Assembly: GCA_947652115.1 (NCBI GenBank)
Contig: OX393573.1
Coordinates: 10,694,394-10,758,393 of the forward strand
Source: Blastomussa wellsi
Lineage: Eukaryota > Cnidaria > Anthozoa > Scleractinia > Plerogyridae
Length of the DNA: 64,000 bases
Direction: 5' to 3'
Part shown: positions 11,481 through 23,111 of the stretch, piece by piece
How positions within the stretch are numbered: position 1 is the first letter of the stretch
How the letters are laid out: each line of letters starts with the position of its first letter
The notes under the pieces: model-generated
Told to the model about the DNA's origin: nothing
What the model saw: the letters and a program-made list of their open reading frames with translations, nothing else
The model's database searches: none
Position numbers and translations under genes: made by a program

Positions 11481-12399
11481 ATCGCCAGAAATACGCGACA
11501 TGGCCGCCATTTTGAATTCGAAATTAGAGGCTCAGGTTATTCTAGTGGCTTTGATGGAATATAGAGAATGTATGGGCTAAAAACGCAAATCTAAATATTT
11601 CTCGCGTTTTAAAAATCAAGGTACTTAGTTTCAAGCGGTACTAAAAAATTTAACCTTTCACTGACAAACTCCGGTAAATATTTGGATTGCTACGAATATT
11701 TTGGCCTTTACTTTTTTGAATTGAATTCGTACACCGACATAATCGCGTCAAGTCCATACAATTACTGTATTTTTTTGTACTCGAATTGGTTGGAAATAGT
11801 TTCTAACTCGCCAGAAGTCATTGAAATCGTACATACACAACTTAGTTTCAAGTGATCCCACGTTCGGGAAGGCTTATACATACCTCTAAAATCCATGAAT
11901 TTCGCCCACAGAATAAATCGACCTTTACTTTTGAGATGAGAAATAACATTGGTGTATTTCTTCCATGAAATTCCGCCATATTGTTCGCTAAAGTACGAAA
12001 AATTCGTCATCTTTCCGCGGCCATAACTTGACTTAGAATTGGAGAACCAGCTCGAGGGAACTTCCATTGGAACGCCTTAAGGCCTTTTCTTTGAACTCCA
12101 TATGAAAAATGTCCCTTTGATGCTCCCTTATCACCAAAAATGGTCCCGAAAGGGACCTGTTTTCGGCATCTTATACTGAGCCCTCGATGGCTCGTCGATT
12201 TGGCGGGAGGGTCAGCGGTTTATACCATTTTGGCACGAAAATTCAAAATAAAATACCAAGTTTCTTGATAAAAATAGAGCTGAACGACCCACTCGCTTCG
12301 AGGAGCGATGGTCCGCCATCTTGAATGAGACAACGTGCGCTCAAGGGTACAACCGCTGACCGATTTCCAAAATGGCGGATGTCGCGTATTTCTGGCGAT
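11481..12399. mobile_element. Non-autonomous DNA transposon of 919 bp with inverted ends
   Basis: The left end ATCGCCAGAAATACGCGACA is followed by TGGCCGCCATTTTG. The right end is the inverted copy: CAAAATGGCGGA, then TGTCGCGTATTTCTGGCGAT. The arms are about 32 bases with few mismatches. The inside has a 101-codon minus-strand ORF without a recognisable domain and no transposase motif. Confidence 0.7.
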
Positions 12400-12689
12400 G
12401 TAAAGTGCTTTGGCTTAAATATTTTTCTTCTTTGAGCCAATAAACTGACATAACAAAAATACTAGAATGGTTAAATATTCTTGTTCATTGGCCATTTCAA
12501 CTTTAGAAGGAAAAGAAACCATGCAAACGACGGTTACAAACATTATCAATAGACAACGCATAGTAAAACTTTTTATTATGTAAATTGCAGTGTATCATCA
12601 GGAGTGCCGCCCCTGAGAAAAACGGTAATTGAACACACGTGTAAATTTGCGATAATTTTACGTGTGATAACATGTTTGACTCCACTGTA

Positions 12690-12845
12690 CTTCAATTTAT
12701 TGGTGTACAGTCGAAACATCTTCGGTTCTACCTCGGAAGTCTTCGGAAACCTTCGGCAATCGTTGGAAATTTTCGGAAACGTCCGTGTGATTTTCGGACA
12801 ACATTTTTGGAATCTTCGGAAAATTGTTAAAATCTTCGTCAAAAC
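12690..12845 (+). repeat. Degenerate tandem repeat of a TCTTCGGAAA-type unit
   Basis: ATCTTCGG, GTCTTCGGAAACC, TTCGGCAATCG, TTTTCGGAAACG, TTTTCGGAC and ATCTTCGGAAAATT recur about every 12 bases. The overlapping ORFs on both strands are a by-product of this repetition. Confidence 0.5.
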
Positions 12846-14542
12846 ATGTTTAAAAAATAAGCAAAATAATGCATGGTTGCTTGGACAAGTGACGGTTATA
12901 ACTGTTACAAAACATTTTAATAAATACAAAAATAAAGCGAGGCAATGATGACTAGCTAAAAAACAATGACAAAATTGATACTTCAGATAGTTGATATTAA
13001 CGGTAGAAATTAATAAAGAAACTGCTTTTCACTTCCAACGTTTTCGATCATTAAGTGAGGGTTTTAAGTCACTAATCAATAGCGTTTATTTAATTCTACA
13101 CCGCAAGTCGAACTGTCCAGTAGTTTTACCATGTTTGTAACCGCCGTTTGTTTTCTTTTCCTTCTAAAATGGTTAAGTTTCCGTTCATTAGTAATTCTTC
13201 ATAAGAAATTGTCTTACATTCGTTCAGTTGAAAGTAAACTATAGTAACTAAGCTTCTTCGTAGAAATGCAAAAAACCTTGGATCAATTCAGGCGAACATT
13301 TGTAAGCCACCTAAAAAAACATTCGTTTGCTTGGAATGACATTAGAATATACTTTTTTAATACTGTCTTAGCTAACAACAGGAAGGTGAGGCTACTCCTC
13401 GATAAGGCCTATCCCTCCACAAAAGCCAACATTTCTAAATACCAATTCGATTTTTCTCCCAACCCCTTTCCTTCCCGGCCGTGTTCGGCACACTAATCTT
13501 AACATCCAAAATTGCAGCAGTACAATATTTCTGGTGTTATTGACAAGAATACCCATTAGTTCTTAGAGTATAGAACATTTTCACCCACGTGACAAGCGAC
13601 CATATTAAATTTCTGAAAAAAAGACAATAGATTTCAATTCTGGGAAACCAACATGGCCGCTGTGACGTCACATCCGTTGCACTACTTAGCCGGTTCTAAA
13701 CGAGCAGGGGACTGGGAACAAATATTTAAAACCAATTGAATCGAAAAATTAAGCTTGTCACCGGAAAGAACATTCAAACATAATCATGTTTACTAAATTT
13801 GAGTGTTATTGGGTTAAACGCAAATATGTAGTACACTTTAGAAAATCTTATATTAAGATAGCTTTGTATGGTTGGAAGGACAGGCGTCCTCAATTCCATA
13901 CTAAACTCTCTTGTTTCAGGGATTTTTGAAGACCCACTATGGGCATTCCGACTAAGGCTTCGATGCTCTTTCGTGTGGTAGGATTCACCTGTCAACTCAT
14001 TCGTACCCAGTCCTTTGCTGGTTTAAATAATGGCTAATGGTCGCTTTATATGACCTTATATCACTAATTTATTCGGTGATATGGGGTGATTAAACGGCCC
14101 ATGATATCCACCAATCAGAAGCAATCTTGGTTACTTCCAAATTTACTGTGCAGCTGTGTATCGCGCAGTGTAAACCTCGTCAAATAAAGCAATACGTTTC
14201 GGTTTGATTCAGTAATGAATGCATCGAAATGCAGTGAAGTTTAGATGCAAAACCCTCAGCATTTGCCTATTTTCCGGCTCAAAAGAAAACAAGAAAATAA
14301 GTTTCGCAGTTCATTGAGGCGGAAGAAGTTATTCAAGACGCCGAAGAATAAAACAAACAAACAACAATGCTCTGTTTTTGTATTATACATAAGCAAATTA
14401 CTGCAAGGCTGATACTACGTGAAACAGGGTGATTAGGTCTTTTGCAGATCCTAGGTAAACTAGCAGCATTATCGTTCGCGGTCCTTTGCAGTTTTCACGT
14501 CTGCTCTATTTTTGTATCAGAGCTTTCGATTTTGCAAGTCAC

Positions 14543-14672
14543 CAAGGCGTGACTGGCGTGACAACTTTCACGTTATCATCACCGTAAGTCACACCACTAA
14601 TGTTTACTGGAGTTTCTCAGTTGAAGACGTGGTGTGATTTTGACTGTCCACCCGACCAACCAATCAGCGGTT
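14543..14672 (+). repeat. Interspersed repeat with CCAATCAG end, copy C
   Basis: CGTGACTGGCGTGACAAC, AAGTCACACCAC, GTGGTGTGAT and CCAACCAATCAGCGG in the same order as at 11303-11440. Confidence 0.5.
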
Positions 14673-15791
14673 TGCGGAATCTGAGGCACCTCCAACGTGC
14701 TGTGGCATGACAGCGGAAAACAAGGAAATAAACATTTGAATAGGGAAATTTAAACTGCGAGCTGATAATCAGCAATAATGACTTCCTGAGAAATTCCCCT
14801 TGGTACATAAAAGAAGAAAGGATTGAAAAATACTGATGGAAATTGGAAATTGTGCTGTCGTCCTTTGAACCAGTCACTCTTGGAGGGTAAATGACGAATA
14901 CTATTTTAGGGTGAACTTTCATCTTTTTTATTCACGAACCAAAAATGGAAGCTCGTGTGTCTTACCTGCATTTACCCTTGTCATGAATAATGTATTTGAA
15001 CAAACTGAGAAGGAGAATTGAAAAACTGAATATAAGACGCGTACTTTTTTCTATGGTGCCTCAGTTCGCCACACAATGATCTCGGACCACAGAATTGGAC
15101 CACAGAATCACATAGCAAGCTTAAAAATAGCATGTTTGCTGTTTCTATTTTTATTTCAATTCACAGAGAAAAGGAAACATGTAAATATAATAACCACGTA
15201 AGCAATTATTTTCGGTTAATCCCAGATTAGTTCCAAGTGATCAGACATGAAACTCAGCCGATTAATAAACAAACCCCAATTCCCAGAAGCCGCCTCACTG
15301 GGGCATATAGGAAGGACTCTTTGCATGTTTTAACCGTAGCGCTTCTCATGGAAGGCATTTCTGGCACCCCAATAGAAGACAATAGCCCAGAAGGTGTTGC
15401 CGATGGGTTCACCTCTACGTACTTGAAACCTGTCTCATAAAAGAGAGTACCACACCTGGGAACTGGGAAACGCATGTAGTGTTTTGCTCCTCCCCTCCCT
15501 CCCCCTCTAAGCCCCATTAGGAAGTGAACCGGAACTCGAGTTCCCATTGGAGCAAGTTGTATTAATTACTTCATGGTTGCGTAGATTAACAGCTAACGTG
15601 AGAATTAAAAACGCACACATGTCAACAACCAGCAAGCATGTCCTTGAACCCCTTGCCAAGGAAGATTCTTTGAGACAATATCAATCTTGCCACAGGTAGC
15701 TGCTCTTTCAGTTCTGTATTAACTGCAAAGTTTTGTGACATATTATCTTTTTATTCGTGTTTTAGCAAAACAAGATCAGCACACTCCGAAC

Positions 15792-16206
15792 ATGGCTAGC
15801 TCGTATTCGTTGCCAGCACGTCATTTTAATCTCGAAGACTGTGTTCATTTTCTCGAGTATAAAAACTCTGCAGAGAAGCTGGAACATCCAGCTGTTTCGA
15901 GGTACAAGGCGTTCATCACCAACGGACCGGACACAGAGCTACTCCGCTTCCAGAGCTCGCTGCAAGATCACGACGTGAAGAAAATTCTTATCTACCTCCG
16001 AAATTTTCAAATCTGCGATCGGGCTGACTACGAAAGAATTATAAACGATCGCGAATTGCTTACCTCGGAATTGATGGTGGCAGAGTTGGTTACGATGATA
16101 TGGACTAGAGATCCGCATGGTTTCTGGTACTTCGTACACTCAGTGAAGAAGTTTCGCGGACGAAATGGACTGTTTGAGTTCTTTCACGGCAATATTAATT
16201 GCTGTG
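15792..16206 (+). other. CARD exon of gene 2
   Basis: 138 codons plus one base, ending GCTGTG before GTAAGT, the same border and phase as the gene 1 CARD exon. CARD-like helices include VKKILIYLRNFQICDRADYE and MVAELVTMI. Intron retention gives a stop one codon after the border (GGT AAG TAA), which would make a soluble CARD-only protein. Confidence 0.7.
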
Positions 16207-19200
16207 GTAAGTAAGTCAGTCAGTTATGCATCATGATCAACCAGTTCAGTCAATTCAACATGCAAGAGTTTAAATGTTTGCTTGCGCTAGGCGAGAAATA
16301 TTGCAATAGCCAAATATGCCGCCATTTATTGTCAGCTGACTAACATTGTCAGCGAGGCTCACGAATAACATCATACTTAACTTCAGGCATTTCGTTGCTC
16401 TTGACATAAATAGTAAGGTATACATCTAAGCATCTTCGGCTTCCCGAAAGAGCCACTGAGAAATTGCACAAAGTGCGCTGTCACAGAATCGGTTCTAAAA
16501 AACTGTTCGTACGCTTGAGACACATTTTTTTGCCGTGTCGTTTGCGTTTGAATGTGATTTAGGCAGCAATAAAATCCAAACTCTGTTTTTATATATCTTT
16601 TTGAGTTGTATACGACCTGGACCGACACTTAATTTTTAAATGACTCATCGATATTTTCAATCCTTTTAGTTTGCGAAGAAGTGCATGTGAAAGAGGCGGA
16701 AATTGATGCGGCGCTTTCTCTCGAAGGTATGTTGCAATGACGTAATGCCCTAAAATATCCCGGGACAGACTGCGCATGCTTGGCGAAAATTATAATGCAA
16801 TGATGATGTCTAAATATTTTTTCGAATTTTATTAATGATGTCTAAATATGGGAAAGGGTACGCTTGTATTGTAGGATGTTGTCATAGAAACGGAACAACA
16901 GGAAGTAGACAGGGACCTGCCCTGCTATTCCAAACTGGATTTAAAGGTGCTGGATCACAGATGACACATTTTTTGAAACGTTTCATCTGAAATTTTCAAG
17001 TTTGTTAATTACAATCCTTCTCAATCTTCCTCATTATAATGGAAATACGAAACTAATGCTTATGCTTTATTATTGTAAACGATATCTCAGGATATTAAGA
17101 AGAGGTTAATGAATATTTAAATTGCAGTTGACTACCTCGAATTGCGATTGTCGCGGCTTCAGATCACCATTAGGTGACATAGAACTGGTGTAACTATAAA
17201 AGGAATGAAATATCTATCTGTTTGAAATAATGACTGCGATACTCCGTTTTAAGTACCCCCAACCCCGCTCCCCCTGGAGAAAAATGAGTCTTTACCTGGA
17301 TTCAAAACCATGCTTAGTCATCTATAATCAGTTTATAGTGTTTCCTGACTTTCTAACTGACATAGGCATACGGGACGTCCCCTCCCCCTCCCCAAATTTT
17401 GGCAACTCAGATTTTTTGGTCAGCAACAGAAATTTGGGCAAGGCAACTTGGGAGAATTTTTTGGGCAGATGGTTTACCGCCCCCCCTCCCACAACCCGAC
17501 GCCCCCCCACCCCCTTTGGCAAAAAAATAGACAGACACTGTTCTCTTGTTGTGTCGAGCACACTGCACTATCAGGGATTGTTTTCATAGCCATACGTATG
17601 ACCCCAGTCAATACATTATAGTGGCATAATACATTCAAAAAGGCGTTGCTTGCCGCCGCATATCCAGGAGATCGATTAATGAAGTTCTCCAAAGCGAAGA
17701 TTTGAATTATATGATAGGGGTCGACCCAGGTAGGGCTCGACGATTAAGTTAATCCTATTCTAAAGATTACTGAAAGCCTTTGTACGCTGGATTTTGAGAG
17801 TAGTTAGCAGCTATCATAACCTTGCACCCATTGTTACTGTTGTTTATTCCGTTGTTCACCCTAAGGATTGCAAGCCATTCGTTTGAGACCAAGCGACAGC
17901 TGCTAAACAACCGGAGGTTGCTTTTTGTTTTGCGAAAAATTACTCTTTAAAAAATACTGTATTGTAATTTTGTTTCTGCTATTGCTTGGAGAATTTTCAG
18001 TAGCCCTTGCAAGTCATTTGAAGTTCTTCTGCGTCATTGAGACCCAATTTGAAATTCTGTTCTTATCTTTATCCAGCAAAGGAAATGACCCTTAGTCAGC
18101 TGGTTAAATGGCGAACAGCCACACTGAATTTCCCCAACTGGCATATCCTCAACACAGTTAGACGTTCACTGGAAAGCAAGATGAAAGAAGATTTGAAAAA
18201 AGAGGTGACCAGGCGCGGAAAGATATTCAAAATGCGTCTGCACGGTAGGAGACTATCACTAACCTTCAGCTGCTGGTGGTGGCGTGAGTGTGCTTTGGGA
18301 GGAGGGAGGAGGAGGGGTAGTAGGTGGATCTCGAGTTGCACAGGTCAATCTTAAATGCAAAATGCACTTACGGTAATGTGGAAACAAGACAGCACGGGCA
18401 GCACAACAGTAAGTTTGAAGCTTGACCTCCTCGAGCTCGTTATTTCTCAAAGCCAAAAAAGTTTAAAATTAAAGAACCTGTATAGTTTATGCTTCTTACG
18501 TTCTTCTTAAGTTCCTACTTGGGATCTCACTCTGATTAAAGACCCTTCCGTGGACAACAGAAAGACTAACCCTGTGAAAGATTAAGAATTAGTTAAAAAT
18601 AGCAAAAATACTTTTTCTCTGTCCGCGCGATTTACGCATCATTTCATGTATGGCACTCTGCTCGCGGTTAAACACGTTTGTCGCACATCTGACACGTACG
18701 TTTGTCGCACATCTGACACGTTTGTCGCACATCTAACACGTTTGTCGCACGTTAAGCCCGGGCCAAACGAGGGCGAGAACTGATGAGAGTTCAAACTCTT
18801 ACCCTCGTTTGGCCTGAAACTCTCATTACCTCTCGTCGACTCTCACGCGCTCTCGTCGACTTTGAACGTGCTCAAATTTTTTATGAGCAGTCGATGAGAG
18901 TAATCTTTCGTTTGGTCCGAGTTGATGATAGTCGACGAGAGTGGACGAAAACTGTCAACTGTCAGCTCATCTTAGTTTGTTTAAAGGCTAAAACCCTTTC
19001 GTGCCACCTTAATTAATTAACCGTGCGACACTCCAAACGAACGGTTACTGAGTGGACGGGAGTGGAAAACGCTTTCAATTCCTTGTTCTCAGGCCACGAA
19101 GATAAAAGAAATTTTTCTAATTAATCGCAACTTTGCTTGTAGAGTTTTGGCAGGAGGTTGAACCACCATTACAGAAATTGAAGAGCGTTGCTAAGGAAGC

Positions 19201-19615
19201 CTTCAAAAACAAGGACTCGACGGCTTTGGAGGAAGGACGACCAAGCAAAGAAAATGGGCCAGGAGGTATGTACACAAATTATACAAACTAAACTTTCTTC
19301 CTTCTTGCTTGCTTTTGTGTTCATTCTGATGTTATTTTTCAACGTTTTTGTTAATCTTATTGTTCTTGTCTGTCTTGTTATTTTGGGTTTCGTTTTCCTG
19401 TTATTGTTTTTATTCATTGTCGAGGGTTCTTATTCTTCATATTAAATGGAGTAAATCAGGAAAAATCTAAAAACAACCACCCTCCCCATCCTCTTCCTCC
19501 TCCTCCTCCTCCTTCTCCTCATCATTATCATCATGATCGTCATCGTCATCGTCGTCGTTGTCGTTGTCGTCGTCTACGCCATCAGCATCTACTTCCTCAT
19601 CCTCCTCGACCTTTT

Positions 19616-19650
<35 letters not shown>

Positions 19651-20206
19651 TCGTCATCATCATCGTCATCATCATCATCGTCATCATCATCATCATCGTC
19701 ATCATCATAATCCTCATCATCATCATCGTCATCATCATCATCATCATCATTGTCGTCCTCTTCGTCGCTTTCATCATCATCTTCATCTCCATCGTCATCA
19801 TAGGCACCACCATCGCCATTTGTTCCATATCAAAAGTTAGCTTACAAACCAGCATTTCGCGGCATGCAGCATCATCATCATACTCATCGTAATTCTCACC
19901 ATCTTCGTGATCTTCATTTGTTTTCTTTAAATTCCAGACGTGATGATATATATCCCTGATGAGCAACTGAAAGAAGACTCCGAATCTTCTTGCATTGAAG
20001 ATGACAATGAACCAGCCCTGACAGATGAAGAGGCTGGGTATAAGAGCTCGACCAAAACCAAATCGAAACTCAGGGCTAATTTTGAAAGTTCTGTGGCGAG
20101 GTTTGATGTCGTCGAAGGCAGAAAGAAGTACATTGCCTTTGTTGTCGTTTCATTCTTTACCCTATATTCCTATGTCGACACCTTTGTCAAGTTGATTCCA
20201 GTTTAG
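15792..20206 (+). CDS. Tail-anchored CARD protein, paralogue B (gene 2)
   Basis: Five coding exons: 15792-16206, 16670-16726, 18077-18244, 19143-19265, 19938-20206. Junctions are all phase 1 with GT..AG borders and the product is 343 aa. The ATG (AACATGG, good context) lies 26 bases after an acceptor at 15765, so there is an upstream non-coding exon. Residues 1-138 match gene 1: LEDCVHFLEYKNS, a CARD at about 45-133, and then FWYFVHS...FFHGNINCCG against FWYLVHA...LHGPILCCG. Exon 3 is a basic helix (MKEDLKKEVTRRGKIFKMR), exon 4 another helix, and exon 5 an acidic stretch (EDSESSCIEDDNEPALTDEE). The end is YIAFVVVSFFTLYSYV...LIPV after GRKK, a tail anchor. Gene 2 shows one helix/acid module where gene 1 has two. 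The probable role is a membrane-bound CARD adaptor; the partner and organelle cannot be read from sequence. Confidence 0.75.
16838..16990 (+). other. Short Cys-rich ORF in intron 2 of gene 2
   Basis: An ATG at about 16838 opens roughly 50 codons containing YACIVGCCHRNGTTG and FQTGFKG. The CxxxCC start recalls the N-terminal zinc module of THAP-type transposase domains, but the ORF is too short and lacks the rest. Probably a remnant or chance. Confidence 0.2.
17361..17510. mobile_element. MITE-like element (copy 1 of 2)
   Basis: CATAGGCATACGGGAC, then a C-run, CAACTCAGATTTTTTGG, GGAGAATTTTTTGGGCA and GGTTTACCGCCCCCC. The same order and sequence occur at 28704-28869, where both inverted ends are intact. 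Here the right end has decayed. Confidence 0.55.
17800..17930 (+). repeat. Interspersed repeat related to 11150-11275
   Basis: The shared blocks are described at 11150-11275. This copy lies in intron 2 of gene 2. Confidence 0.45.
18671..18750 (+). repeat. Tandem repeat of a 19-23 base unit
   Basis: Four copies of ACACGTTTGTCGCACATCTG with small changes (one copy has an extra ACGT). The core GTTTGTCGCAC also occurs singly near 31811. It lies in intron 3 of gene 2. Confidence 0.7.
19490..19760 (+). repeat. TCA/TCC-type trinucleotide microsatellite
   Basis: Long runs of TCATCATCG, TCCTCC and GTCGTCG within the last intron of gene 2. They create open frames on both strands (poly-Ile/Val and poly-Met) that are not genes. 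Confidence 0.85.
19938..20206 (+). other. Terminal exon of gene 2 with membrane anchor
   Basis: The acceptor TTTAAATTCCAG leads into a phase 1 exon ending at TAG (20204-20206). It encodes an acidic Ser-rich region with several possible CK2-type sites (DSESSCIEDD), a basic linker (KTKSKLR) and a C-terminal hydrophobic segment of about 25 residues. Confidence 0.7.
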
Positions 20207-20404
20207 AAGATGGGCTTACGTATCCTCGAGCACCCTTTTTTGTGGTTTGACACAGACTGGCCATGAAAAGCAAAGACAACGAAAATGTAAAATGTGTTTC
20301 TTGAATGCATTGCTTATGTAACCTAACCGCGAGTCATTCGGCCTTTAACCCGCTTGCAATTTATAATGCTTTACTTTGTATGCACATTGAAGAAGACCAT
20401 AGTT

Positions 20405-20600
20405 GTTAAAAGAGCTACGCCATTTGTCAAACTCGTCATTTCCAATCCGTTTCAATCTTTCCCATCCTTGGTCCTTGTTGGTTTAGTATCACTCCTTTGG
20501 TGAGTTTTCTTCCTTAGCAAACAAACTGTTATTTTTAGGTTTCCTAAATTTTAAGGGTAATTTAGTCAAAATATCTCGACGAAGGTTAATGTATAACAGA
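20405..20600 (+). mobile_element. MITE-like element (decayed copy of the 56035 family)
   Basis: Starts TTAAAAGAGCTACGCCA and shares ACTCGTCATTTCCAATCCGT, TTGGTTTAGTATCACTCC, TTCTTCCTTAG and TTTTAAGGGTAA with 56035-56255. The right end is degraded. Confidence 0.5.
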
Positions 20601-21535
20601 CGCAGTGGTTATGGAGGGGGTTAAAAAGTTAACTTATATAGAAAACATGCTATGAGTTTAAGGGACACTGCCAGGGAGATTTTTGTGCTTCTTTAGTACA
20701 ACGGTGCTAAACTTATGATTAAGTACTTTCTGTCGTACACAAACTGTGCCTAGAACGTCAACGGGAAGATACTAAACAAGTAGCTGAGGGAAGGGCGGAC
20801 CGTAATCGGTTTTAGCCACAAGGGCCAAACTTGAAAAAGTCAACCTGACTTTTTCAAGTTGATTTCTGAAGCTTCTTACGATTACAAAATAACATCACTC
20901 CTGTTTTCTTGTCAGTAACTGTGCTCACATCGTGGGTGGCTCCACCTGAAATGTTCTGCAATTGGTATAGGATTTAATGGAGCCGAAACCAATTGTGGAA
21001 TTACAAGCATTTTAGGCATCCTACTGATGAACGGTTATGGCAATTAGATATTTATTACAGGAGCCAACATTGAGATTGTGGTCTGTCGCCTTTGAATAGC
21101 TTCAGTACACTGACATAGTATTTTTTAAGAAAACTAGACCACTATTAGTAGGTTTCCATTGGTGTAAATACATCATTGGGCTCTTCTGTTTCGGAAGTGA
21201 TGCTCGTGACACTGCTCATTTAATAATTAACCAAATGTTGGTGACATTTTCAATGCATCTCTGTCAATCTTACATTAATTTTATTGACTTTATTAGATTA
21301 TTACTGTCACATTTCAGGAGCGCACATTTATAGAGACTGTTCATGTCACACAATACAGGTGACTAGCGCAGTGCCGTTTGCGCTAAGGAAACCTTTCGGC
21401 TAGTTTTAAAATTACTCCGCGATTTTTCCAATGATAACGTACTCGTGACTGACCACCCTAATATTATATAATAATATTATTATTACATAAGGGCGGTTTT
21501 TGGCCTGGCTGTCGTAAAACCGAAATCGAAGCAAT

Positions 21536-21680
21536 CCTTCTAGCCAATCACAAATTACATAAACAATTCAGTGATCCAATCAACACTCGAAGCAAATGTA
21601 GCCGGTACAAAGCACACGAAAAGATGTGTGAGCAAGCCAGGATTGGTTTTGGTTTTACTTCTCAGTTGGTCGAGAAAGGA
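21536..21680 (+). repeat. Interspersed repeat, copy 2 of 2
   Basis: Matches 7408-7600 in order of blocks: CCAATCA, GCAAATGTAGCC, AAGATGTGTGAGC, GATTGGTTTTGGTTTTACT. Confidence 0.5.
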
Positions 21681-21732
21681 TTTTTTTTAACAAATTGCTA
21701 AGCAATGGAATTACTGTCGATTCGTGAAAATC

Positions 21733-21915
21733 TACCCACCCGTGGATGGGATGATAGTCCATCGCAGGGTGATCCCTAGCAGAATATTCGCCGTGTACCA
21801 TTTCTGTCCTTTAGTGCCTGAAAGAGATAATTAATTTGAGGGCAAATTGTCTTGCCCAACCGACGCAGTAATCCTGGCAAGGGCTAGAACCCAGGCCTCT
21901 TACTGTGTATCCCAT
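21733..21915 (-). mobile_element. SINE fragment, reverse orientation
   Basis: Read on the minus strand it carries GGGATCACCCTGCGATGGAC, the same body motif as the SINE at 3318-3605. A decayed B box-like GGTTCTAGCCC (as GGGCTAGAACCC on +) is at its far end. Confidence 0.45.
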
Positions 21916-22019
21916 TCTCCTCTGGGTGGATATGGTCAAGGCAAAATATTGGGTCCCAGTATTTTTTCCTGGTGTAATATAAGTATATCAAAATAAGATA
22001 GATAGAATAGAATATAGAA

Positions 22020-23111
22020 TAAGATAGAATAACTTCGTATTTATGTTGTCAAGGTTTAACTTGTCCTTTTATACTTTCATTAAACTTTATAGTACCATAT
22101 TCTGGGCCCTCTAGGTGTCACATTAGACCAAGACAATGACAAGTACATATTTTTGTGGTCATGCGCCATAAAAGAATAAATTTCACTCTTCTTTGCGTAT
22201 TGTGTCAAGTCTCTAGCAACTAAAAAGAAGTCTATTCTGGATTTCACTTTCAGAGCTTTTGATTGGTACGAATACTTACGCCTTTGAATGTCCACGAGAT
22301 CAAGAATATTCAAAATAGTCAGGATAAGATTTCTATAATTAGTCGCTTTCCAGGGTTTGTCTCCGATTTTATCATTCTTTGATAGAGTGTAGTCCCAGCC
22401 CCACCTACAATCAGAGTTAGACTTCGAGCAGTCCCTTTTTCTCTTAGTTCGTCGAGCGCGAAGCGAAACAATGGCTCGCGCGGCCATTGTCTCGCTTCGC
22501 GCTCGACGGACTAAGAAAGAAACAACTGCTCGAAGTCAAAATCTGTCTGATTTGTGTGTGAGACAATTGCTTAGTTCTTGCAAGAATTCCAGTTGTTCGT
22601 TTTGATTGTTTGAAGCGTAAATATTACAAAGCGACTGCGTTAATATTAATTATTATCCACACACTCGGTCAAATTGATCGTCAAAACACACGCCGTGCGG
22701 GCCGCAACGGCCCTGAAGCTGATTGGTTCAGGCGATGAATTTATACCAATCAGATTACGTTCGGACCGTTTGAAGCGGGAAAACCATCGAGGTGCGTACG
22801 AGCGAACAGCAAGCTTTGAAGTTCAGTTTCACACAAAACGCATAGTTTTCAGAGAGAAAAATCGGCCTACTTGTTATAAATGGGAAGAATACAGACAAAA
22901 AATTCGGATTTAGACTTGAAGATAGGCTAGGCAAGAGCACGATCCATAAGAAACAAAGAAAGCAAGTTCTTGTCGTCTTTACAAGAAGCGAAACGTCGTT
23001 CACTTGATTGAAGTACTGCGGGAATTTTATACCGTCGCTAAAAAAATAATCGACCTTGTCCTGTAGTGATGGATGAATTAAAATGCAAACACCCCTTCCG
23101 TTTGGTGCCAT
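22020..23111 (-). pseudogene. Broken LINE endonuclease, minus strand
   Basis: On the minus strand 23111-23040 reads NGRGVCILIHPSLQDKVDYF, the start of a LINE apurinic-type endonuclease domain. Then 22415-22080 reads NDKIGDKPWKATNYRN, ILDLVDIQRRKYSYQSKALK, SRIDFFLVARDLTQY and TPRGPRIW. This is the end of the same domain, with the conserved SRIDFFL and DH (here AHDHK) motifs. The middle of the domain is missing and is replaced by unrelated bases, including a hairpin at 22420-22539. After RIWYYK the frame shifts. A dead, truncated copy. Confidence 0.7.
22420..22539. mobile_element. Near-perfect 120-base hairpin inside the LINE remnant
   Basis: GACTTCGAGCAGT, CTTAGTTCGTCGAGCGCGAAG and CGAAACAATGG face their inverted copies CCATTGTCTCGCTTCGCGCT, CGACGGACTAAG and ACTGCTCGAAGTC around a CTCGCGCGG centre. 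Arms are about 55 bases. Confidence 0.75.

Larger units (their letters stand above)
8557..15765. other. Intergenic region between gene 1 and gene 2, repeat-rich
   Basis: No gene found in 7.2 kb. It begins with the GC-rich 3' side of gene 1 and holds GGGTAACCC-type direct repeats (8830-8975), a G18 run near 9158, and the repeats listed separately. Short ORFs on both strands are not supported by splice sites or domains. The last part (about 15560-15765) should contain the promoter and a non-coding first exon of gene 2, since the first coding exon has an acceptor at 15765. Confidence 0.4.

Noticed and set aside
12576..12948. ORFs of 114 and 117 codons on opposite strands
   Set aside because: Produced by the TCTTCGGAAA tandem repeat.
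18671..18750. CRISPR-like array
   Set aside because: Repeats are directly adjacent without unique spacers, and the genome is eukaryotic.
19533..19966. ORFs of 119 and 125 codons on both strands
   Set aside because: They are translations of a TCA/TCC microsatellite (poly-Ile/Val and poly-Met) inside an intron.
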